Source of the DNA: MA-ANB-1 sp040878225 | GTDB taxonomy: Bacteria > Actinomycetota > Acidimicrobiia > Spongiisociales > ZC4RG35 | Direction of reading: 5' to 3' | NCBI GenBank assembly: GCA_040878225.1 | Contig: JBBDMR010000106.1 | Coordinates: forward strand, 1-16,656 | Length of the DNA: 16,656 nucleotides | Shown: piece after piece, positions 1 to 5,068 of the stretch | Layout: every line of letters begins with the position of its first letter | How positions within the stretch are numbered: the stretch's first letter is position 1 | Translations under genes and position numbers: made by a program | The notes under the pieces: generated by a model | Databases searched by the model: none | Told to the model about the DNA's origin: nothing | The model's input: the letters and a program-made list of their open reading frames with translations, nothing else

Positions 1-1
1 C

Positions 2-1009
2 ATCGAGCACCTGATCGACGACAGGCAGGACGAAGAGGCGGCGTACGCAGCAGCCCTCCAACAACATCGGCTCGCTGAGGAGGCCATTCGACAGGCGGCA
101 GTCGCTCTTGGATTCGAAACAAGCGGGCCGGAGACCCAGGTTGAAGCTCTTCGCGCTTGGCAGCAGCGCCGTGAAGAGTTGATGACAGAGGCCGATAGTG
201 AGCGGGGGGACTGGGACTTATTGCAGCAACTCCTTGGTGGGCAGTCGCTTGAGGAGTTCACTGAGGAGACGACCCGGCTCCGTACCCATGCAGAGACCCT
301 GGCAGGTCGCCTCGATGCCAAAGTGATGCCAATCGGCCTGAACCAAGGTGTTACGGATGAACAGTCAATGGAGTTCCGAGAAGAGGCGCGGGAGGCGCGC
401 GATGAATGGAACACAGGACGTGGGGAGCTTGCGCAGTTCGCCCAGAACCTTCCGAGCGTATCAGAGGCGGAAGAGGCTCTAGCGGCAGCGGACCACAGGC
501 TCAGGCGTGTCATTCAGCTCGATAGGACGCTTCGCACGACTATCGAATTTCTTGAGCAGGCGGAGGATCGCGTGCACCGAGACCTCGCACCGGTGCTGCG
601 GGCAACCGTCCTCGAATGGCTCCCAGGAGTTACCGGCGGCCGTTACACAGATTGTCGCGTCGATCCTGAGTCATTGACAGTCGAGGTCAACGAAAGAGGA
701 GGCCGGTGGCGCCGAGCCGAGTTACTTTCGCACGGAACCGCCGAACAGCTCTATCTACTCCTGCGTCTTGCACTGGCTCGTCACTTGTCGGTGCAGGGCG
801 AGGCTTGTCCCCTAATCCTCGACGATGTTCTTGCGGCGTGTGATACAGAGCGCCAGCGTGAGGTGCTCGAGACCTTGCACGCCATCAGCGAGTCGGCGCA
901 GGTGATCCTCTTTACTCATGAGGAGGGTGTGGCGGCTTGGGCGCGTGAGGAGTTATCAATGCCGCGCGACCGATTCACCGAGCTGGACCTCACCACCTTG
1001 CCAGCGTGA
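2..1009 (+). CDS. YhaN/SMC-like AAA ATPase, C-terminal part (5' end outside window)
   Basis: The reading frame is open from base 2 with no start needed, so the gene enters from the left and only its last 335 residues are visible. The first ~190 visible residues are charged and helical, probably coiled coil. The ABC-type signature follows at visible residues ~243-259 (SHGTAEQLYLLLRLALA), then a Walker B/D-loop at ~270-281 (PLILDDVLAACD) and a switch histidine in LFTHEEG at ~306. The SxGTxEQLYLxLRLAL form with an LILDD Walker B resembles YhaN and related RecN/SbcC-like ATPases, which often act with a YhaO/SbcD-type nuclease on DNA ends. The Walker A half must lie upstream. A HIRAN-domain gene follows 22 bp later on the same strand, suggesting one transcript. 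Other SMC-like ATPases, including defence-island ones, cannot be excluded. The family call is good; the biological role is inferred. Confidence 0.8.
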   Translation: MEHLIDDRQDEEAAYAAALQQHRLAEEAIRQAAVALGFETSGPETQVEALRAWQQRREELMTEADSERGDWDLLQQLLGGQSLEEFTEETTRLRTHAETLAGRLDAKVMPIGLNQGVTDEQSMEFREEAREARDEWNTGRGELAQFAQNLPSVSEAEEALAAADHRLRRVIQLDRTLRTTIEFLEQAEDRVHRDLAPVLRATVLEWLPGVTGGRYTDCRVDPESLTVEVNERGGRWRRAELLSHGTAEQLYLLLRLALARHLSVQGEACPLILDDVLAACDTERQREVLETLHAISESAQVILFTHEEGVAAWAREELSMPRDRFTELDLTTLPA

Positions 1010-1031
1010 ACCGTCGGGGTAGTTTTAGGCC

Positions 1032-2042
1032 ATGAGTTTTCTGAGGAAGCTGCTCGGTGGGAGTGGGGACCATGGTTCTAATCGTCCTTTGGAGGCAAGC
1101 CCTCAATGGATGGTCGACGGGATGCAAGTCACTCTGCTGGAGGGCGGACGGCAGACACTCGAAGTGGTCGGTGAGTCTCACTACCAAGACAACATTCAGA
1201 TGATTGTCGAGGCTTTCGCAGAGCCGGCCCACTACGGACACCGAGGCGACGACGACCGCGTGCGAGTGCCGATACACGCGGTGATGGTCGCTGAAACCAA
1301 CAACCCGTATGACTCGAATGCAATCTCTCTTTGGATCGGAGGTCACAAGGTTGGCTATCTCTCCCGAGACGCGGCGGAGGCGTACCGGCCGGGCCTCCTC
1401 GACCTTCAGAAGGCGCACGGTCAACCTATTGCTTTGGATGGTGTGGTCGTGGGACGGCCCGGCCTTTATGGCGTGTTCCTCAACAACGACCCTGAAGACT
1501 TCGGCCTGCCGGGAGGACCGAGGGGCACGATTCCCCCTCCACCAGGGGCGCAACTGCGTACCGGTCTAAGCGAAGCAACGGGAACTGACGAAGAGGACGA
1601 CTCATACGACCTGTCATGGATGGATGACCTCTCCGCCGATTCGGTGAGGCGAATCCCTAAGCTCCGCAGGCTGCTCGAAGAAGACCCGGATCCAATTGAC
1701 CGACACTTCATGTTCGCCCAGTTAGAGGAGGACTTGTACTCATGCCGGGACCTGTGGCCGACTGCTCTCGACGAGTACGACCAAGTGGCCGAGCAGCACC
1801 ACACTGAGATGATGGAGACGATGCGGACGGCGTTGCTCGAGAAGTTCGGGAGGGTGCCGCTTATCGACACCTACCGACAGTCCGCAATCAGACACCAGAA
1901 GGCGAAGGACTGGAGAGCATCATTGCGGTGGGCCGAGCGAGGTTTAGATGTCTACGGCGCGGACGCTGCAAGACCCGAAGCGGTTGCGGACCTGGCGAAA
2001 CGAGTGGATCGGGCCAGGTCGAAGATGACTTCAGATGACTGA
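1032..2042 (+). CDS. HIRAN-domain protein with TPR-like C-terminus
   Basis: A 336-residue soluble protein. Residues ~42-155 resemble a HIRAN domain: a VVGESHY start, then the hallmark NNPYDSNAISL followed by GGHKVGYLSRDAAEAY. HIRAN domains bind DNA, notably 3' single-stranded ends as in HLTF, and in bacteria occur alone or fused to nuclease or helicase domains. A proline- and acid-rich linker (~160-195) leads to a helical region (~205-330) whose repeated helices (HFMFAQLEEDLY, then ALDEYDQVAEQHH, then WRASLRWAERGLDVYG) look TPR-like. I see no nuclease or helicase motif. The ATG at 1032 lacks a clear Shine-Dalgarno sequence, but the next methionines (residues 27 and 31) are close to the domain. 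Its position 22 bp after the YhaN-like ATPase suggests a joint DNA-end or defence function, which is inference. The composition is less biased than in the glg genes, consistent with an acquired segment. Confidence 0.75.
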   Translation: MSFLRKLLGGSGDHGSNRPLEASPQWMVDGMQVTLLEGGRQTLEVVGESHYQDNIQMIVEAFAEPAHYGHRGDDDRVRVPIHAVMVAETNNPYDSNAISLWIGGHKVGYLSRDAAEAYRPGLLDLQKAHGQPIALDGVVVGRPGLYGVFLNNDPEDFGLPGGPRGTIPPPPGAQLRTGLSEATGTDEEDDSYDLSWMDDLSADSVRRIPKLRRLLEEDPDPIDRHFMFAQLEEDLYSCRDLWPTALDEYDQVAEQHHTEMMETMRTALLEKFGRVPLIDTYRQSAIRHQKAKDWRASLRWAERGLDVYGADAARPEAVADLAKRVDRARSKMTSDD

Positions 2043-2070
2043 CAGACCCAAGGATGAGCCGTAACGGTCC

Positions 2071-2091
2071 CCGACGATGACGACCCGTCGG
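2071..2091 (+). terminator. Possible weak terminator hairpin after the HIRAN gene
   Basis: CCGACG (2071-2076) and CGTCGG (2086-2091) form a perfect 6-bp stem with a 9-base loop, followed by TTCT, 29 bases after the stop codon. There is no proper T-tract, so the call rests on position and stem only. Confidence 0.25.
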
Positions 2092-2132
2092 TTCTGAAAA
2101 CGGCTGGCGGGTAGTGCTCCCTGCAAAGTTCG

Positions 2133-2205
2133 TTGGAGCGGGCGTTTGGAGCGGGCGGAGTCCGCGAAAAGTCCGCGGGAGAATGAAAAACGCCGGAAAA
2201 CGCCG
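2133..2205. repeat. Cluster of three paired short direct repeats
   Basis: Three different short words each occur twice in 73 bases: TTGGAGCGGGCG at 2133-2144 and 2146-2157 (period 13), GTCCGCG at 2160-2166 and 2171-2177 (period 11), and AAAACGCCG at 2187-2195 and 2197-2205 (period 10). Periods near one helical turn suit protein-binding sites. The cluster lies ~100 bp inside the putative att core, where integrase or excisionase arm sites would be expected. That function is inference; the repeats themselves are directly visible. Confidence 0.5.
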
Positions 2206-2301
2206 AGAGTCAATGCGAGACAAAACGCCTGTTCAGAGGCCTCTTTTCTAGGTTCTCCCAGGTGGTCGAAACCCCTGATCCTGACTGGCAGTCAAGGGGT
2301 C

Positions 2302-2330
2302 AGGGGTTCAAATCCCCTCAGCTCCACAGG
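2302..2330 (+). other. attR-like displaced 3' end of a tmRNA (ssrA) gene
   Basis: Bases 2302-2306 (AGGGG), 2307-2313 (TTCAAAT) and 2314-2318 (CCCCT) form a perfect T-arm. It is followed by the acceptor strand CAGCTCC (2319-2325) and discriminator A (2326), then CAGG. The CAGCTCCA end is characteristic of tmRNA, whose 5' end begins GGGGCTG. No anticodon arm, D-arm, tmRNA 5' end or tag-peptide frame is found in the preceding 250 bases, so this is a fragment and not an RNA gene. Isolated 3' ends of ssrA or tRNA genes are typical scars left by integrative elements. The plus orientation puts the intact gene, and the element, to the left. Because Ala-type tRNAs can have similar 3' ends, the parent RNA is less certain than the fragment itself. 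Confidence 0.6.
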
Positions 2331-2528
2331 AAGAAACGCGGATTCCGCGATCAGAAGAGGGTTCGGACTAGCCGCCTTGTGGGCGGGGGAGGGCCGGTTC
2401 CCGTATTTTGATCTATCATGTCGATTCATCCAGCCGATGAGGGGCTCGGCTTGGGACGACTGAAGGTCTCGTGGAAGTCGTCGCCGATCGGAACTGTATT
2501 GGGGGATCTTGATGGAGTTTGCATACTT

Positions 2529-2533
2529 GGAGG
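2529..2533 (+). promoter_or_regulatory. Ribosome binding site deciding the acyltransferase start
   Basis: GGAGG sits 4 bases before the ATG at 2538. The longer alternative ATG at 2418 has no purine-rich site and falls within a possible -10 box, so the internal ATG is preferred. Confidence 0.6.
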
Positions 2534-2537
2534 TGCC

Positions 2538-3683
2538 ATGAGCAGGGTCTCCCGCGCTGCCCAGGCCGTTGTTCGCCGGTATTTTCCGCGTGGCGTGGTC
2601 TATGAGGGAAGCGCCGGCACGGCATGGTTGGTCGGTTTCGACCGGCGCGCCCCGAGCGTGGCTGACTTCTCTTGTGGCGACGACATGCAGGCCGGCTCGA
2701 GCGGTCGCGTATGGCGTAATCGCTTACCCGGCCAGATCGAGGACTTCGCCGTCGATGGTGGGCTCTCGATCGTGCAACTTCGTAAACCGGACAAGCGGAT
2801 TGGGAAGGTCCTGCATCGCGCCATTGCAGTGCCACTCCTGGTCAAACTCCACACTCTGCTCCCGGCCGACCAGGATGACCTGCGGGCACAGCTCCTCACG
2901 TCGACCACCCGCGAGGACTTCCGACGTATCCGCAAGGCCAACTTCACCTACCGCATCACCAAAGATCCTGAAGAAGTCCGTGATTTCTATGACCGGCATT
3001 ACACACCCCTGTTAACCAAGCAGTTCCCCGACGACGGCCGGCCCACGCCGCTCAGTAAAATGCTGAAATCATTGGAGGACGGGGGAGAGCTGGTCTGCGC
3101 CGATATCGACGGCGAGTGGGTCGCTGGCATCTACAACGTCGCCTTTGAGGCACGTTACGAGTTGAGGAGCATTGGTATTCGCGATGCCGACGACGCCGTT
3201 CGCCAGAAACGGGTCGTTTCAGCGCTGATCGTGCGCAGCCTCGAGCGGGCGGTGGAGCTCGGCCGCGATCGGGCCACGCTCGGCAGGTCGATACCCTTTC
3301 TCGGCAAGGGCCCGGTGTGGTTCAAAGCGAAGTGGGGCGGGATAGTGACTCGCGACCCCGGCGCCCACGACATGTACATGTTCATGGACCTCCGCCATGA
3401 GGCGGTGCGCCGGATGCTGTCTGCTAGCCCTATCATTCACTTCGAAGGTGACGCACTGGTGACGTCCACGTGGCTCGAGCCCGGAGAAAAAGCCCTGCAA
3501 ACGACAGTAAGGGAGGCGAGCCGTTTCCCGGGCATATCCCGCTGGTACGTCCTCGCCGAGCCGGAAACCCTTTTGGCCGGCGCCGAACAACTGGCTGCCA
3601 ACGAACAGATCGTGCCCGTCCCAGTGTCATCTGGCGGCGACCGGCCACTCTGGCTAGGCGAGGTGTTATCCACGCATCGTTGA
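2538..3683 (+). CDS. FemAB/GNAT-like acyltransferase
   Basis: A 381-residue soluble protein (421 if the upstream ATG at 2418 were used). The middle, about residues 110-270, has the layout of the FemAB-like/Acetyltransf_6 GNAT group: TSTTREDFRRIRKANF, then DPEEVRDFYDRHYTPLL, a strand pair around GGELVCADIDGEWVAGIYN, and RSIGIRDADD before a helix. Such proteins transfer aminoacyl or acetyl groups to peptidoglycan precursors, lipids or surface sugars; the substrate here cannot be read from sequence. I do not see a signal peptide or membrane segment. The gene is alone on its strand, with the tmRNA-like scar upstream and a strong inverted repeat 22 bp downstream, so it is likely monocistronic and the first core-chromosome gene right of the island. 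The fold assignment is moderate; no specific function is claimed. Confidence 0.6.
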   Translation: MSRVSRAAQAVVRRYFPRGVVYEGSAGTAWLVGFDRRAPSVADFSCGDDMQAGSSGRVWRNRLPGQIEDFAVDGGLSIVQLRKPDKRIGKVLHRAIAVPLLVKLHTLLPADQDDLRAQLLTSTTREDFRRIRKANFTYRITKDPEEVRDFYDRHYTPLLTKQFPDDGRPTPLSKMLKSLEDGGELVCADIDGEWVAGIYNVAFEARYELRSIGIRDADDAVRQKRVVSALIVRSLERAVELGRDRATLGRSIPFLGKGPVWFKAKWGGIVTRDPGAHDMYMFMDLRHEAVRRMLSASPIIHFEGDALVTSTWLEPGEKALQTTVREASRFPGISRWYVLAEPETLLAGAEQLAANEQIVPVPVSSGGDRPLWLGEVLSTHR

Positions 3684-3704
3684 CGGATCTTCGGTTCCGC
3701 CACT

Positions 3705-3769
3705 GCCGTGCCCTACAACGGGAAACAATGCTCTTGTTTCGGTTTGGCGCTTGTGGGATAGGGCACGGC
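3705..3769. terminator. Nested inverted repeat, probable bidirectional terminator or small repeat element
   Basis: GCCGTGCCCTA (3705-3715) and TAGGGCACGGC (3759-3769) are perfect 11-bp arms. Inside them GAAACAA (3722-3728) and TTGTTTC (3734-3740) make a second perfect 7-bp stem around TGCTC. The element lies between convergent genes (acyltransferase ending at 3683, small membrane protein ending at 3824), where a shared terminator is expected. The 43-base separation of the outer arms is long for a simple terminator, so a structured RNA or a miniature palindromic repeat is also possible. Confidence 0.4.
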
Positions 3770-3782
3770 AAAGGTATGTCCT

Positions 3783-3802
3783 CCGAGAGGTCCGTCTCTC
3801 GG
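3783..3802. terminator. Short hairpin between convergent genes
   Basis: CCGAGAG (3783-3789) and CTCTCGG (3796-3802) form a perfect 7-bp stem with the 6-base loop GTCCGT. It lies 22 bases beyond the stop of the minus-strand membrane protein gene, a sensible place for its terminator. No T-tract flanks it on either strand. Confidence 0.35.
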
Positions 3803-3823
3803 CCGGTGCCAGCCTGTGGTGTA

Positions 3824-3982
3824 CTACCCGGCGCCGGTCTTGCGTTTCATCCAGCCGTAGGCGACGGTGGCCAGGAAAAGAACGATCCCGACCACGGTCA
3901 GCCAGAACAGTCCTTCGAGCACTGCTCCCAGCACGACGAATATCAGCCAGATCACGAGCAGGGTGAGAATTACTCCAGTCAT
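3824..3982 (-). CDS. Small hydrophobic membrane protein (52 aa)
   Basis: From the ATG at 3982 the product is 52 residues. Two hydrophobic stretches (about 3-22 and 25-43) are joined by a short turn containing one Glu (VLEGLF), and the protein ends in a basic tail (WMKRKTGAG). Small two-helix proteins of this composition are common beside unrelated genes in actinobacteria and have no assigned function. The frame extends upstream to 4219, but that part is arginine-rich, lacks conserved character and overlaps the neighbouring nuclease gene, so I place the start at the last methionine before the helices. An alternative ATG 17 codons earlier (4033) is possible. No strong Shine-Dalgarno sequence precedes either. 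The gene may be cotranscribed with the nuclease-like gene 169 bp upstream on the same strand. Confidence 0.55.
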   Translation of the reverse strand: MTGVILTLLVIWLIFVVLGAVLEGLFWLTVVGIVLFLATVAYGWMKRKTGAG

Positions 3983-4151
3983 GTCCCAAGAATGGCGGAT
4001 CTGCCCGGTTTTCTCCAGTTGAAGCCAAAACATTGTGGTGCCTGTAACCGGAGCGGCAGTCGTTGTCGTCGCTGGATAGCCGCCTCGCTCAGGTTGGCAT
4101 TGTGGTCTCCTGAGGCGTCGTAGAAGACCTCGAAGGATGCGCAGACCCGAC

Positions 4152-4802
4152 TCAAGCCGGACCGCATGCATCGGGCGCCCACAAGCCGAGCCCCGCCGAC
4201 CTCGCCGAAGACTGGGCATCCTCGAAGCGTTCGGCCAGCGCGGTGTCCGGCGGATATCGTCTGGCGATGGCAGCCCCGCGCCGCACCATTTCCTCGTTTA
4301 CCGACATCTGGCCTACCCATAGGTAGCGGAGAAGCCGGTCGAACTGGTCTCTGTCGGAAACGTCGACCGTCATCGCGATCTCCGACCCGGGCGGTACCAA
4401 AGCGGTCAAGATCGCCGTCGCATCATCGGCGAAACACTCTGCAGACTCCGGGGTGTTGATCCCGATCAGGCGGACAGTGTCAATTCCACCGTCGGCGAGG
4501 GCGACGGTCAAAGTGTCGCCATCGGTGATGGAGAGAACGGTCACGAGCTCTGCCCCGGCGGGGCCAGACGGAGCGCTTGTTATCGCTTCGACGGTGGTTG
4601 TGGTGACAGCTGCATTCACCGTATTTCCATTGGACGAACCTTGCCCAATTGCGCCGCCGATCAGGAACGTGACGAACGAGGCGCCGAGCAGGGCACTCGC
4701 CCGCCACCGGCTGGCCAGCCCGAGACGACCGCGCGGGCGGATCAGATTGACCATCGCGATCAACATGCCGCCAAAGCCGGCCACAACCAGGAGAATATCC
4801 AT
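4152..4802 (-). CDS. Membrane-anchored staphylococcal-nuclease-like (SNase) protein
   Basis: A 216-residue protein with two N-terminal hydrophobic segments (about 1-20 and 36-54), a Thr/Val/Ser-rich linker (55-85), and an SNase/thermonuclease OB-fold domain (about 86-210). Family residues are visible: the Ca-site aspartate in DGDTL (D94/D96), R111 and E119 in RLIGINTPE, and R156 in FDRLLRYLW. These match Arg35, Glu43 and Arg87 of staphylococcal nuclease. The position of Asp40 is Asn116. Such enzymes cleave DNA and RNA with Ca2+; here the domain is probably tethered on the outer face of the membrane. The ATG at 4802 is preceded by an in-frame TGA nearby, which limits longer starts; the ribosome site is weak. 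No functional link to the flanking glg genes is evident. Confidence 0.82.
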   Translation of the reverse strand: MDILLVVAGFGGMLIAMVNLIRPRGRLGLASRWRASALLGASFVTFLIGGAIGQGSSNGNTVNAAVTTTTVEAITSAPSGPAGAELVTVLSITDGDTLTVALADGGIDTVRLIGINTPESAECFADDATAILTALVPPGSEIAMTVDVSDRDQFDRLLRYLWVGQMSVNEEMVRRGAAIARRYPPDTALAERFEDAQSSARSAGLGLWAPDACGPA

Positions 4803-4855
4803 TCAGCCCATCATGCCCTCGTAAACCGATAGGGGGACAGACCGCAACGCTCAAA

Positions 4856-4887
4856 TGCGACCTTGGCGGTTGCCACGCCAGGTCGCA
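4856..4887. promoter_or_regulatory. Bulged 12-bp stem-loop in divergent spacer
   Basis: TGCGACC (4856-4862) pairs with GGTCGCA (4881-4887), and TGGCG (4864-4868) pairs with CGCCA (4876-4880), leaving one bulged T at 4863 and a 7-base loop. It lies in the 266-bp spacer between the divergent SNase gene (-) and glgX (+). That position suits an operator or a 5'-leader structure; a terminator is unlikely because no gene ends here. The rest of the spacer (4888-5068) shows no clear promoter pair: TTGACC at 5025-5030 has no well-spaced -10. Confidence 0.35.
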
Positions 4888-5068
4888 CGAACCACCGTGT
4901 CATCGGCGTGCTTCAGCTTTCCGTCTCCTGGGATGTGTTCTGAGCCGGGATGACGGTACTGTTTGCACTCAGGATGCGGGTTCTTGCACCCGTCCGTCGG
5001 GTCCCGGGGAGGAAACCGGCGGGCTTGACCGTCGCGCCTGAATAACCGAGCGAGAGAATCGAGCAATA

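Larger units (their letters stand above)
2043..2537. other. Gene-free spacer between HIRAN gene and acyltransferase
   Basis: I see no convincing protein gene in this ~495-bp stretch. In order it holds a weak hairpin, the paired direct repeats, a 10-bp palindrome AGAGGCCTCT followed by TTTTCT near 2236-2250, a short hairpin TGACT-GGC-AGTCA just before the tmRNA-like 3' end, and a purine-rich lead-in to the next gene. An open frame across 2146-2463 translates through the tRNA-like end (peptide GVRGSNPLSST), a familiar false-gene signature. A TATCAT hexamer at 2414-2419 could be a -10 box but has no matching -35. Confidence 0.6.

Noticed and set aside
990..1553. 187-codon minus-strand frame opposite the HIRAN gene
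   Set aside because: No domain, no ribosome site, and covered by a gene with a recognisable HIRAN motif on the other strand.
2250..2330. Possible complete tRNA gene
   Set aside because: Only the T-arm and acceptor 3' strand are present. No 5' acceptor partner GGAGCTG, D-arm or proper 5+7+5 anticodon arm can be placed upstream.
2146..2463. 105-codon plus-strand frame across the att region
   Set aside because: Its centre (GVRGSNPLSST) is a translation of the tRNA-like 3' end and its flanks match no protein pattern. The DNA element explains it better.
2418..2537. 40-residue N-terminal extension of the acyltransferase
   Set aside because: The ATG at 2418 lacks a ribosome site while the ATG at 2538 has GGAGG. 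The extension shows no domain character.
3983..4219. N-terminal 79-residue extension of the small membrane protein
   Set aside because: It is arginine-rich, overlaps the end of the SNase gene and has no ribosome site; the hydrophobic part begins right after the ATG at 3982.
5025..5058. Promoter pair for glgX (TTGACC with AATAAC or GAGAAT)
   Set aside because: The spacings would be about 10 or 22 bases, outside the usual 16-18, so I do not call it.
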